A DNA stretch of 64,000 nt, taken from assembly GCF_001427305.1 (NCBI RefSeq), contig NZ_LMFZ01000006.1, positions 1 through 64,000 of the forward strand. The letters run 5' to 3'. The DNA is from Duganella sp. Root1480D1 (GTDB lineage: Bacteria > Pseudomonadota > Gammaproteobacteria > Burkholderiales > Burkholderiaceae_D). A program made the translations under genes and the position numbers. The notes beneath the pieces were generated by a model. It was not told where the DNA came from and ran no database searches. It saw only the letters and a list, made by a program, of their open reading frames with translations. How positions within the stretch are numbered: position 1 is the first letter of the stretch; each line of letters opens with the position of its first letter. This document shows, one piece after another, positions 34,666 through 43,518 of the stretch.

Positions 34666-36160
34666 GAAATTTATCCGCAAGATCCTGGGCGTCAAGAACG
34701 CGAGACCCCGCAACGAACCGCTGGTGCTGGGCGCCAAGGACCATGGCATCGACCCGCGCATGGTGTCGAACAACGCGATCCGTGTGACCAGCACGCTGCA
34801 GGAAGCCGGCTTTGAAGCCTTCGTGGTCGGCGGCGCAGTGCGCGACCTGCTGCTGGGCGTAAAGCCGAAAGACTTTGACGTCGCCACCAATGCCACGCCG
34901 GAGCAGGTGAAGCGCCTGTTCCGCCGCGCCTTCATCATCGGCCGCCGGTTCCAGATCGTGCACGTGATGTTCGGCCAGGACCTGCTGGAGGTGACCACCT
35001 TCCGCGGCACCGCCACCGACAATGCGCCGAAGGACGAGCATGGCCGCGTGCTGCGCGATAACACCTTCGGCTCCCAGGCGGAAGACGCGGAGCGCCGCGA
35101 CTTCACCATCAACGCCATGTACTACAACCCTGCCACGCAGGAAGTGCTGGACTACCACGGCGGCATCGACGATATCCGCGCCAAGACGCTGCGCATCATC
35201 GGCCAGCCGGAAGCGCGCTTCCGCGAAGACCCGGTGCGCATGCTGCGCGTGGTGCGCTTTGCGGCCAAGCTGAAATTCTCCATCGAACGTTCCACCGCCG
35301 AGCCGATCGGCGTGATGGCGCCATTGATCAACAACGTGCCTGCAGCGCGCGTGTTCGACGAAATGCTCAAGCTGCTGACTTCCGGCCAGGCGCTGGCCTG
35401 CCTGCAGCAGCTGCGCAAGGAAGGCTTGCATCACGGCCTGCTGCCGATGCTGGACGTGGTGCTGGAGCAGCCGCTGGGCACCAAGTTCGTAACGCTGGCG
35501 CTGGACTCCACCGACAAGCGCGTCATGGCCGGCAAGACCGTGTCGCCGGGCTTCCTGTTTGCGTCCCTGCTGTGGCACCAGGTGCTGGAGAAGTGGCAGG
35601 CCTACCAGGCGGCGGGCGAGTTCCCGATCCCGGCCCTGCACCTGGCCGCCGACGAAGTGTTGCAGTCGCAGACCGAGAAGCTGGCGATCCAGCGCAAGAT
35701 CGGTTCCGACATGCGCGATATCTGGGCCATGCAGCCGCGCTTCGAGCGCCGCAATGGCAAGAACCCGTACAAGCTGCTGGAGCATGAACGCTTCCGCGCC
35801 GGCTACGACTTCCTGCTGCTGCGCTGCGCCTCCGGCGAGATCGACCGCGAACTGGGCGACTGGTGGACTGCCTTCTACGAAGGCGACGAGACCATGCGCG
35901 CCGAGCTGGTGTCGACGGCGTCGTCCGGCGGCGGCAAGAAAAAGAAACCTGCGCCGCGCCGCAGCCGCGCCGCAGCGCTCGACGACGCGCCAGTGGACGC
36001 GAATCCGGACGGCGAAGAAGGCGACGAGTCCGATGACGACGAATTCCTGGAACCACGCCCGGAGGGCGAAGCGCCGGCCCGCAAGCGCCGCCGCCGCCCG
36101 CGCCGCGGCCGCCGTAGTGGCGGTGGCAGTGGCGGCAACGCACCGGCCGGCGAGGCTTGA
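34658..36160 (+). CDS. pcnB: poly(A) polymerase I
   Basis: A 500-residue nucleotidyltransferase that adds 3' poly(A) tails to RNA and so promotes decay. The class II catalytic core is intact: FVVGGAVRDLLLGVKPKDFDVATNA with the DxD pair, RFQIVHVMF, and RRDFTINAMYY. The RNA-binding neck follows. The last 75 residues are a very basic and acidic low-complexity tail (KKKKPAPRRSRAA ... RKRRRRPRRGRRSGGGSGG), usual in betaproteobacterial PcnB. It overlaps the HAD gene by 8 bp and touches folK. Confidence 0.95.
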   Translation: MIKKFIRKILGVKNARPRNEPLVLGAKDHGIDPRMVSNNAIRVTSTLQEAGFEAFVVGGAVRDLLLGVKPKDFDVATNATPEQVKRLFRRAFIIGRRFQIVHVMFGQDLLEVTTFRGTATDNAPKDEHGRVLRDNTFGSQAEDAERRDFTINAMYYNPATQEVLDYHGGIDDIRAKTLRIIGQPEARFREDPVRMLRVVRFAAKLKFSIERSTAEPIGVMAPLINNVPAARVFDEMLKLLTSGQALACLQQLRKEGLHHGLLPMLDVVLEQPLGTKFVTLALDSTDKRVMAGKTVSPGFLFASLLWHQVLEKWQAYQAAGEFPIPALHLAADEVLQSQTEKLAIQRKIGSDMRDIWAMQPRFERRNGKNPYKLLEHERFRAGYDFLLLRCASGEIDRELGDWWTAFYEGDETMRAELVSTASSGGGKKKKPAPRRSRAAALDDAPVDANPDGEEGDESDDDEFLEPRPEGEAPARKRRRRPRRGRRSGGGSGGNAPAGEA

Positions 36161-36636
36161 TGCCTGTTACCGCCTTCATCGGCATCGGCGCCAATCTTGG
36201 CGACGCCCGGGCCAACGTGCTGGATGCGGCGGAGCGCCTGCGCAAGCTGCCGGGCGTCACGCTGGAGGCGGTGTCTTCGCTGTACCGCACGGCACCGATT
36301 GACTCTTCGGGTGATGACTATATCAATGCTGTTGCGCGCTTGAGCACCGGGCTGCCGGCGCAGGCGTTGCTGGAGGCGCTGTTCGATATCGAGCGGGCGC
36401 ATGGGCGTGAGCGGCCTTACTTCAATGCGCCGCGCACGCTGGACCTGGATTTGCTGCTGTATGGCGATGAACACATTGCGACGGCTACGCTGCTTGTGCC
36501 GCATCCGCGCATGCATCAGCGGGCGTTTGTCCTGATGCCGCTGCTTGAACTGGTGCCGGATCTCGTGTTGCCGGGACTGGGATGCGCGGCCGATTTCGTG
36601 CCTTCGGTTTCCAACCAAGGTATTATCCGCCTTTAA
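36160..36636 (+). CDS. folK: HPPK, 6-hydroxymethyl-7,8-dihydropterin pyrophosphokinase
   Basis: A 158-residue folate-pathway enzyme that transfers pyrophosphate from ATP to the pterin. AFIGIGANLGDARANV at the N-terminus and RPYFNAPRTLDLDLLLYG with the metal-binding DLD are diagnostic; VPHPRMHQRAFVLMPLLEL follows. I use ATG 36160, which overlaps the pcnB stop by one base. The stop codon is formed by the first bases of a palindromic repeat element. Confidence 0.97.
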   Translation: MPVTAFIGIGANLGDARANVLDAAERLRKLPGVTLEAVSSLYRTAPIDSSGDDYINAVARLSTGLPAQALLEALFDIERAHGRERPYFNAPRTLDLDLLLYGDEHIATATLLVPHPRMHQRAFVLMPLLELVPDLVLPGLGCAADFVPSVSNQGIIRL

Positions 36637-36821
36637 AACCGGTAAACCGGGGTCGGACGGGACGGCCATCCGGCGCAGGGTCAGACCCCGTCTGCTCAAC
36701 TGTCGAGGGTTTTGGTTTAAGGCGTCTGATCTTTTTCGAACGTCAAAGACCTGGAACCAACGTCGAAACCGAAAGACCGTTGGGGGTCTGACCCTTGGGT
36801 CTGACCCCGGTTTACCGGTTT
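36636..36821. repeat. 186-bp element with 23-bp terminal inverted repeats (MITE-like)
   Basis: The left end at 36636-36658 begins AAACCGGTAAACCGGGGTC and the right end at 36799-36821 is its reverse complement with one mismatch in 23. Inside are two more copies of the palindromic motif, GGGTCAGACCCC near the left and GGGGTCTGACCC plus GGGTCTGACCCC at the right. It encodes nothing. It begins within the stop codon of folK and resembles the shorter repeat at the recA stop. Confidence 0.85.
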
Positions 36822-36952
36822 AGAAGCAAACCATCTTCATGACTGTGGCGTGGTACGGACACCCGAAGAACTGCTCTAACAAGTCCTGGCTGATTGCAGC
36901 ATTCGGATTCAGCCGCAGTTAGAATATCGCTTTTCGAATTTAAGGACATACC
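36822..36952. other. promoter region of panB
   Basis: 130 bp between the repeat element and panB. AAGGACATACC before the ATG is a good ribosome binding site. I see no clear -35/-10 pair or operator. Confidence 0.4.
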
Positions 36953-37795
36953 ATGTCTGGCAACCTGCAAAACCCTTACCCGGCGCCTGCGCGTGCCGTC
37001 CCTACCAAGGCGGTCACGATCCCTTCGATCAACGCCTTGAAGGCAGCCGGCGAAAAGATCACCATGCTGACCTGCTACGACGCCAGCTTCGCCTCCCTGA
37101 TGGACGGCTGCGGCGTGGAAGTGCTGCTGATCGGCGATTCGCTGGGCATGGTATGCAATGGCCACCAGTCCACCCTGCCGGTGACCGTGCAGGAAATCGC
37201 CTACCATACCGCCGCCGTCGCACGCGGCGCGAAAAACGCGCTGATCCTGGCCGACATGCCTTTCGGCTCCTACGCCACGCCGGAACAGGCATTCAACAAC
37301 GCCGTGCAACTGATCCAGGCCGGTGCGCACATGGTGAAGATCGAAGGCGGCGCCTGGGTTGCTGAAACCGTGCGCTTCCTGGTGGAGCGCTCGATCCCTG
37401 TTTGCGCCCACCTGGGCCTGACCCCGCAGTCCGTGCACACGCTGGGCGGCTATAAGGTGCAAGGCAAGACCATCGAAAGCGCCGAACTGCTGAAACAGGA
37501 CGCGCTCAAGCTGCAGGCAGCGGGTGCGGCCATGGTGGTGCTGGAAGCCATTCCCACCGCGCTGGGCAAGGAAGTCACCGACATGCTGTCGATGCCGACC
37601 ATCGGTATTGGCGCCGGTCCTGATTGCTCGGGCCAGGTGCTGGTGATGCACGATATGCTGGGCGTGTTCCCAGGCCGCAAAGCGCGCTTCGTGAAGAACT
37701 TCATGGAAGGCCAGGTGTCGATCCAGGCAGCGGTGAAAGCCTACATCGACGCCGTCAAGGGCGGCACTTTCCCGGCAATTGAGCACTGTTTCTGA
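36953..37795 (+). CDS. panB: 3-methyl-2-oxobutanoate hydroxymethyltransferase
   Basis: A 280-residue enzyme making ketopantoate from alpha-ketoisovalerate with methylene-tetrahydrofolate, the first step of pantothenate synthesis. Metal and substrate motifs are present: [48 protein letters not shown] and [15 protein letters not shown]. Length is normal. panC is not in the window. Confidence 0.97.
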   Translation: MSGNLQNPYPAPARAVPTKAVTIPSINALKAAGEKITMLTCYDASFASLMDGCGVEVLLIGDSLGMVCNGHQSTLPVTVQEIAYHTAAVARGAKNALILADMPFGSYATPEQAFNNAVQLIQAGAHMVKIEGGAWVAETVRFLVERSIPVCAHLGLTPQSVHTLGGYKVQGKTIESAELLKQDALKLQAAGAAMVVLEAIPTALGKEVTDMLSMPTIGIGAGPDCSGQVLVMHDMLGVFPGRKARFVKNFMEGQVSIQAAVKAYIDAVKGGTFPAIEHCF

Positions 37796-37799
37796 CGCC

Positions 37800-38339
37800 A
37801 TGAGCAAGCCGCTTGAAGACGACGAGTACGAACGGCTCGATGAACTGCTGGCCGCAATGGGCCCGCAGAGCATGGACGTGGCCAAGCTGGAAGGCTTCCT
37901 GACCGCGCTGATGATTGGCCCGTCCGAAGTAGCGCAGGAAACGTGGCTGCCCGCAGTCTGGGGTGGCGCGGCCGGCAGCGACGAAGCTGCCGCGCTGGCC
38001 TTGCGTCATCACGACTACATGCGCGTGTGGATGCAAAAAGACCCGGGCAGCTTCGAGCCAATCTACGAATGCGGAGGCAGTTGGACCGTGGAGGCGTGGT
38101 GCGAAGGCTTTATGGCCGGCGTCGCTATTGCAGCCGATGCCTGGGGGCCGCTACGCGCCCAGCAGCCCGCACTGCTGGTGCCGTTCCAGGCACCGCTGAA
38201 TCCCGCCAGGTTGCCGCAGTCGGTCATCAAGATCAACGAATTCTTCCACGCACCGCAGCCTAAGGTGACCAAGGCCGGACGCAACGATCCCTGCCCTTGC
38301 GGCAGCGGCAAGAAATTCAAGAAGTGCTGCGGCGCTTGA
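37800..38339 (+). CDS. UPF0149 (YecA-like) protein with SEC-C zinc motif
   Basis: A 179-residue soluble protein. Residues 1-135 match the UPF0149/YecA fold ([29 protein letters not shown], then [12 protein letters not shown]). The C-terminus [19 protein letters not shown] is the SEC-C zinc-binding motif known from SecA. It begins 4 bp after panB and is likely cotranscribed. The role is unknown; YecA relatives have been linked to SecA and ribosomes. It converges on the polyamine cluster. Confidence 0.87.
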   Translation: MSKPLEDDEYERLDELLAAMGPQSMDVAKLEGFLTALMIGPSEVAQETWLPAVWGGAAGSDEAAALALRHHDYMRVWMQKDPGSFEPIYECGGSWTVEAWCEGFMAGVAIAADAWGPLRAQQPALLVPFQAPLNPARLPQSVIKINEFFHAPQPKVTKAGRNDPCPCGSGKKFKKCCGA

Positions 38340-38340
38340 C

Positions 38341-39831
38341 TTAAACCTGGATCCAGGTGGTTTTCATTTCGGTGTACTTGTCGAAGGCATGCAGCGATTT
38401 GTCGCGTCCATTGCCTGATTGCTTGTAGCCGCCGAACGGCACCGTGATATCGTCGCCATCGTACTGGTTGACGTGCACGGTGCCCGCCTTCAGCGCACGC
38501 GAGGTGCGGATCGCTTTCGAAATATCCGACGTCCACACCGCTGCGTGCAGGCCATACGGCGTATCGTTCGCTTGCTTCACTGCTTCGTCGAGATCACGGA
38601 ACGACAGCACCGACAGCACCGGTCCGAAAATTTCCTCCCGCGCGATCTGCATGGTGTTTTGCACGCCGTCGAACAGCGTTGGCTCCACATAGAACCCACC
38701 AGTCTCCTTGCGCACAGCATTGCCGCCGGCGAGCAGCTTCGCGCCTTCGTCGCGGCCCGCGTCGATATAGCCCATCACGGTCTTCATCTGGATCGAATCG
38801 ACAATCGCACCCATGACGGTCTTTTCGTCGAGCGGATCGCCCGGTGCAAAAGAAGGCACCATGGCCAGCGCCTTTTCCAGGAATTTGTCCTTGATCGACT
38901 CCTCAACGAACAGGCGCGAGGGCGCATTGCAGCTCTCGCCCTGGTTGAAGTAGATCGAGCCGACTGCCGCGGCAACAGCGGCGTCAAGGTCGGGGCAATC
39001 GGCGCACACGATGTTGGCCGACTTGCCGCCCAACTCGGTCCAGGCGCGCTTCAGGTTCGACTGCCCGGCCATCTGGATGATCTGCTTGCCCGTGCGCGTG
39101 GAGCCGGTGAAGCCGATGCAGTCCACGTCCATGTGCATGGCCAGTGCGGCGCCGGCCTCGTTGCCGTAACCCGGCAGTACATTGAAGACGCCTGGCGGGA
39201 TGCCGGCTTCCACCGCCAGTTCGGCCAGCCGCAGCGCCGACAACGGCGACTTCTCGGATGGCTTGAGCACCACGCTGTTGCCCGCTGCCAGCGCCGGCGC
39301 GATTTTCCACGCCGCCATCAGCAGCGGATAATTCCACGGCACGATGGCAGCGACCACGCCGACCGGCTCACGCGTAATCAATGCCAGCGAATTACCCGGT
39401 GTCGGTGCAATCTCGCCATACACCTTGTCGATTGCTTCGCCGTACCAGCGGATGCAATTCGCGGCAAGCGACACATCGACCACCTGGCTGTATTTGATTG
39501 GCTTGCCCATGTCGAGCGTCTCGAGCAGCGCCAGTTCATCCTTGTTCTGCATCATAAGGTCGGCGAACTTGACCAGCACACGCTTGCGCTGTGCCGGTGC
39601 CTGGCTCGCCCAGCGGCCGCTGTCGAAGGCACGGCGTGCCACGGCGACCGCCTGGTCGACATCGGCCGCGTCGCAACGCGCCGTCTGCGACAGGTAGCGG
39701 CCATCAATGGGGGACAGGTTGTCGAACTTGCGCTCACCGCGCGCCCAGGTGCGCTCACCGTTGATGAAAGCGCGTCCGTCCAGCGTCAGCATCTTGGCAC
39801 GCTCGTGCCAGTTGATCGATTCTTTTGCCAT
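38341..39831 (-). CDS. puuC: aldehyde dehydrogenase, PuuC-type
   Basis: A 496-residue NAD(P)-dependent aldehyde dehydrogenase. The catalytic Cys is about 301 in NQGESCNAPS, with general base Glu 267 in ELGGK and the nucleotide site GFTGSTRTGKQI. Sequence character and the neighbours (PuuA, SpuC, PuuD) indicate oxidation of gamma-glutamyl-gamma-aminobutyraldehyde to gamma-glutamyl-GABA. It is the last gene of the minus-strand polyamine operon, 3 bp after the transaminase gene. Confidence 0.9.
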   Translation of the reverse strand: MAKESINWHERAKMLTLDGRAFINGERTWARGERKFDNLSPIDGRYLSQTARCDAADVDQAVAVARRAFDSGRWASQAPAQRKRVLVKFADLMMQNKDELALLETLDMGKPIKYSQVVDVSLAANCIRWYGEAIDKVYGEIAPTPGNSLALITREPVGVVAAIVPWNYPLLMAAWKIAPALAAGNSVVLKPSEKSPLSALRLAELAVEAGIPPGVFNVLPGYGNEAGAALAMHMDVDCIGFTGSTRTGKQIIQMAGQSNLKRAWTELGGKSANIVCADCPDLDAAVAAAVGSIYFNQGESCNAPSRLFVEESIKDKFLEKALAMVPSFAPGDPLDEKTVMGAIVDSIQMKTVMGYIDAGRDEGAKLLAGGNAVRKETGGFYVEPTLFDGVQNTMQIAREEIFGPVLSVLSFRDLDEAVKQANDTPYGLHAAVWTSDISKAIRTSRALKAGTVHVNQYDGDDITVPFGGYKQSGNGRDKSLHAFDKYTEMKTTWIQV

Positions 39832-39834
39832 GGC

Positions 39835-41217
39835 TTACATCCATCCTCTCTGCTGCAGGTCCGCATAGGTATCGTCGAGGCAGCGCCGGATCAGGGCTAC
39901 CATTTCATCGATCTGTTCACGCGTCATCACCAGCGGCGGCGCTATGATCATTCGGTCACCGACCGCACGCATGATCATGCCGTTGTTGAACATATAGCCG
40001 CGGCATATCATGCCCACTTCAAGTTTCGGGTCGAAGTATTCGTGCCCGTGGATGGTAGGCCCCTTGCGGCGCACCAGGTTAAGGCCCGCGACAAAGCCGC
40101 AGCTATTGGCGTAGCCAACCAGCGGATGCTCGCCCAGCGTGGCAAAACGTTGCGCGAGGTAGGGGCCGGTGTCCTCCGCCACGCGCTGCACCAGCTTTTC
40201 CTCTTCGATGATGCGGATCGTCTCCAGCGCCGCCGCACAGGCGACTGGATGGCCGGAATATGTAAAGCCGTGCGCAAACTCGCCGCCCTGCCCGATCAGC
40301 ACCTCGGCCACGCGCTCCCCAACCAGCACCCCGCCAAGCGGAATATAGCCCGAGGTAACGCCTTTGGCGAACGTGATCAGGTCCGGCTTGAAATCGAAGT
40401 ATTCGCAAGCGAACATGCGGCCAGTACGGCCAAAACCCGTGATCACTTCATCCGCGATCAGGAGAATGCCGTATTTGTCACAGATGCGCTGGATCTCCGG
40501 CCAGTAGCTGCGCGGCGGGATCACCACGCCGCCGGCACCCTGGATAGGCTCGCCGATGAAGGCCGCCACTTTCTCCGGGCCGACGTCGAGGATTTTCTGT
40601 TCCAGCCACGAAGCAGCCTCGATGCCGAATTCGTCCTCGGTCATGCCGCGCCCGGATTCAAGATAATTCGGCTGGCGGATGTGCACGATGCCCGGGATCG
40701 GCAAGCCGCCTTGCGCGTGCATGCCCTCCATGCCACCCAGTGAGGCCCCGGCCATGGTGCTGCCATGATAGGCGTTAAAGCGGCTGATGATGGTATGCCG
40801 TTGCGGCTGGCCCTTCAAGTCCCAATAACGGCGCACCATGCGCACGTTGGTGTCGTTCGCCTCGGAACCGGAACCGGTAAAGAACACGTGCTTGAAGCCC
40901 GGCGGCGCAATCTGCGCCAGCTTGGCGGCCAGGGTCACAGCCGGCACATTGGTCGTGTTGAAGAAGCTGTTATAGAACGGCAGCGTCTCCATCTGGTCGA
41001 ACACGGCCTGCGAAATGCTGTGCCGGCCGTAGCCCACATTCACGCACCACAGGCCGGACATGCCGTCCAAAATCTTCTTGCCTTCCGAATCCCACAGGTA
41101 GATGCCTTTCCCGCGCACCATCACCCGCACACCACGTTCACCGAGCACCTTGTGGTCGGTGAAGGGATGCATGTAATGCGCATGGTCGCGCGCCTGGATA
41201 GTCTTGGTGTCATCCAT
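39835..41217 (-). CDS. spuC: class III aminotransferase, putrescine-pyruvate type (SpuC-like)
   Basis: A 460-residue PLP enzyme. The cofactor lysine is about 285 in ITFAKGVTSGYIPLGG, with GSGSEANDTNVRM for phosphate binding and IADEVITGFGRTG carrying the PLP-binding Asp. The closest style is SpuC of Pseudomonas, which transfers an amino group from putrescine to pyruvate. Here it may act on putrescine or its gamma-glutamyl form, replacing the PuuB oxidase that is absent from this cluster. Confidence 0.88.
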   Translation of the reverse strand: MDDTKTIQARDHAHYMHPFTDHKVLGERGVRVMVRGKGIYLWDSEGKKILDGMSGLWCVNVGYGRHSISQAVFDQMETLPFYNSFFNTTNVPAVTLAAKLAQIAPPGFKHVFFTGSGSEANDTNVRMVRRYWDLKGQPQRHTIISRFNAYHGSTMAGASLGGMEGMHAQGGLPIPGIVHIRQPNYLESGRGMTEDEFGIEAASWLEQKILDVGPEKVAAFIGEPIQGAGGVVIPPRSYWPEIQRICDKYGILLIADEVITGFGRTGRMFACEYFDFKPDLITFAKGVTSGYIPLGGVLVGERVAEVLIGQGGEFAHGFTYSGHPVACAAALETIRIIEEEKLVQRVAEDTGPYLAQRFATLGEHPLVGYANSCGFVAGLNLVRRKGPTIHGHEYFDPKLEVGMICRGYMFNNGMIMRAVGDRMIIAPPLVMTREQIDEMVALIRRCLDDTYADLQQRGWM

Positions 41218-41227
41218 GATCGCCTCC

Positions 41228-42598
41228 TCATACGTGCAGCAGCAGGTGCTCGCGCTCCCACGGACTGATGACGGTCATGAATTCCTGGTGTTCCAGGTCC
41301 TTGATGGCAGCATACACATCGATGAAACGCTCGCCCAGCACGAAGCGCAGCTTATCCTCGGCGCGCAGGATGCCCAACGCCTCCGGCAAGCCTTGCGGCA
41401 GCTCGTACTTCATGTCGTAGGCACTGCCCATGGTTGGCGCAGTCGGCTCCAGCCCTTCGGTCATGCCAAGGTAGCCGCACGCCAGCGTGACCGCCAGCGC
41501 GAGATAGGGATTGGCGTCGGCACCGATGATGCGGTTTTCCACGCGCCGGTCCTGTACACCCGCTTCCGGCACGCGGAAGCCGACGGTGCGATTATCCATG
41601 CCCCACTGGATATTGATCGGCGCCGCAGTGTGACGCACCAGCCGGCGATATGAATTCACATAGGGCGCCACGATGGCCAGGGCGCTGGGCATATAGCGCT
41701 GCAAGCCGCCGATATAGGCTTTGAACAGTTGCGATGGCGAGCCATCCTGGTTGCTGAAGATGTTCCAGCCGCTGCGCGCATCGACCACGCTCTGGTGGAT
41801 GTGCATCGCCGATCCCGGCTCGCCCGCCATCGGTTTGGCCATGAAGGTGGCGTACATGTGATGCTTCAACGCCGCCTCGCGCAGGGTGCGCTTGAAGAAG
41901 AACACCTTGTCGGCCAGGCCAAGCGGCTCGCCATGCAGGAAGTTGATCTCCATCTGGCCGGCGCCGATCTCGTGGATCAGGGTATCCACGTCCAGGCCCA
42001 TCAAGTCGCAATAATCGTAGATGTCTTCGAACAGCGGGTCGAACTCGTTCACCGCGTCGATGCTGTAGACCTGGCGGCTGGTTTCGGCCCGGCCGCTGCG
42101 GCCAATCGGTGCCTTCAACGGCAAATCGGGATCGGAATTCTTGTCGGTCAGGTAGAACTCCAGTTCCGGCGCAACGACAGGCTTCCAGCCCTTGTCTTCA
42201 AACAGTTTCAATACACGCCGCAGCACTGAGCGCGGGGCGAAATCAACCAGGCGGCCGTCGCTGAAATAGCAGTCGTGGATCACTTGCGCCGTCGGGTCGG
42301 CTGCCCACGGCACCATGGTGATGGTGGTAGGGTCGGCCTTCAGGATCATGTCGCGGTCGGTGCTGGAAATGGCGCGGTCGTAGGCATCATCCTCGGTCGG
42401 ATAATTGCCGGTGACAGTCATGCCGAGCACCGCTTCAGGAATGCGCATGCCGCGCTCCTGGGTGAATTTGCCGCGCGGGAGAATCTTCCCGCGTGCGACG
42501 CCGGTCAAGTCAGGGACCAGGCATTCGATTTCGGTGACTCGCTTGTCATTGAGCCACTCGTCCATGTCGGTGTAACTGAAATTTTCGCGGATTGCCAT
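41228..42598 (-). CDS. puuA: gamma-glutamylpolyamine synthetase (glutamine synthetase family), copy 1
   Basis: A 456-residue member of the glutamine synthetase fold that ligates glutamate to a polyamine such as putrescine. It carries the family metal and ATP motifs GAGQMEINFLHGE, KPMAGEPGSAMHIHQS (GS: NGxGxHxHxS) and NRTVGFRVPEAG, plus VENRIIGADANPYLALA. The beta-Grasp N-terminal domain is short, as in PuuA/SpuI. It lies 10 bp upstream of the transaminase gene. A paralogue close to 90% identical lies at 49815-51185. Confidence 0.92.
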   Translation of the reverse strand: MAIRENFSYTDMDEWLNDKRVTEIECLVPDLTGVARGKILPRGKFTQERGMRIPEAVLGMTVTGNYPTEDDAYDRAISSTDRDMILKADPTTITMVPWAADPTAQVIHDCYFSDGRLVDFAPRSVLRRVLKLFEDKGWKPVVAPELEFYLTDKNSDPDLPLKAPIGRSGRAETSRQVYSIDAVNEFDPLFEDIYDYCDLMGLDVDTLIHEIGAGQMEINFLHGEPLGLADKVFFFKRTLREAALKHHMYATFMAKPMAGEPGSAMHIHQSVVDARSGWNIFSNQDGSPSQLFKAYIGGLQRYMPSALAIVAPYVNSYRRLVRHTAAPINIQWGMDNRTVGFRVPEAGVQDRRVENRIIGADANPYLALAVTLACGYLGMTEGLEPTAPTMGSAYDMKYELPQGLPEALGILRAEDKLRFVLGERFIDVYAAIKDLEHQEFMTVISPWEREHLLLHV

Positions 42599-42647
42599 AG
42601 CTTCCTCTCAGGTAGTTTGAAAAACAGCACTACTGAAGGAAAGCCAC

Positions 42648-43403
42648 CTAAGGAATGCGATCCCTATGCACGCGGCACGCGAGACCGAATGCGCTGAACA
42701 TGCGCATGGAATCGTGGTTCTCCTCGACGCGCCATTCCGGGTGCCATTGCACCGCCAGCGCAAACGAAGGAGAAGCCGCGATGGAGAAGGCTTCGATCAA
42801 GCCATCGTCGGAAATGGCTTCGACGTGCAGGCCGGGCGCCAGGCGATCGATGCCCTGCCCGTGCAGCGAATTCACTTGTATTTCGCTAGCACCATCGAGG
42901 ATATGCGCCAGCAGACCGCCCTTTTCCAGCTTGACGCTGTGGGCAGCCGCGTATTGCTGCTCCAGCGATTGGGTCTTGTCTTCGCGATGGTCAAAGTAGC
43001 CTGGCACGGTGTGGACGGCCTGGTGCAGCGTGCCGCCCAGCGCCACATTCACCTCCTGGAAGCCGCGGCAGATCGCCAGGATCGGGATGCCATGCATCAG
43101 CGCTGCACGGATCAGGGGCAAAATGGTCGCATCGCGCGCCGGGTCCAGAGGCAGCGAGGGATCCAGCGTCTCCTGCCCATACAGGCTTGCCTGCACATTG
43201 GAGGCAGCGCCGGTCAGCATGATGCCATTGGCGATGCCGAGCAGGCTTTCAATATCGGTGTTGTCGCCCAGTGGAGGGACCAACAACGGCTGGCAGCGCG
43301 CTCCCACAGCCACCGCTTCAACGTATTTGTTTTGAGCGGCGTAGCTGGGATGGGGGCCTTTATTCTGACTGCAGGCGGGGACCAGTACGATGGGGCGGCG
43401 CAT
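42648..43403 (-). CDS. puuD: gamma-glutamyl-GABA hydrolase
   Basis: A 251-residue class I glutamine-amidotransferase-like hydrolase that releases GABA from gamma-glutamyl-GABA. The nucleophile Cys112 lies in ILAICRGFQE, where PuuD has Arg after Cys rather than the usual Leu or Gly. His lies in VQWHPEW, with Glu nearby. The N-terminus GPHPSYAAQNKYVEAV is typical. It is the first gene of the minus-strand polyamine operon, divergent from gabD. Confidence 0.93.
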   Translation of the reverse strand: MRRPIVLVPACSQNKGPHPSYAAQNKYVEAVAVGARCQPLLVPPLGDNTDIESLLGIANGIMLTGAASNVQASLYGQETLDPSLPLDPARDATILPLIRAALMHGIPILAICRGFQEVNVALGGTLHQAVHTVPGYFDHREDKTQSLEQQYAAAHSVKLEKGGLLAHILDGASEIQVNSLHGQGIDRLAPGLHVEAISDDGLIEAFSIAASPSFALAVQWHPEWRVEENHDSMRMFSAFGLACRVHRDRIP

Positions 43404-43444
43404 GTTTAGTTTTTTCGGTAACTATCAGTGTGCAGTTTGATCTT

Positions 43445-43461
43445 ATTCCCAATTTGGGAAT
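43445..43461. promoter_or_regulatory. 17-bp perfect palindrome between puuD and gabD
   Basis: ATTCCCAATTTGGGAAT reads the same on both strands and lies 42 bp from the puuD start and 58 bp from the gabD start. Its place in the divergent promoter suggests an operator for a dimeric regulator of polyamine genes. No regulator gene is nearby. Confidence 0.6.
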
Positions 43462-43518
43462 GTGGCAACAGTACAGCGTGATACCCGGTATACTGGATTT
43501 TTGCTTCGGAGGTGAATC

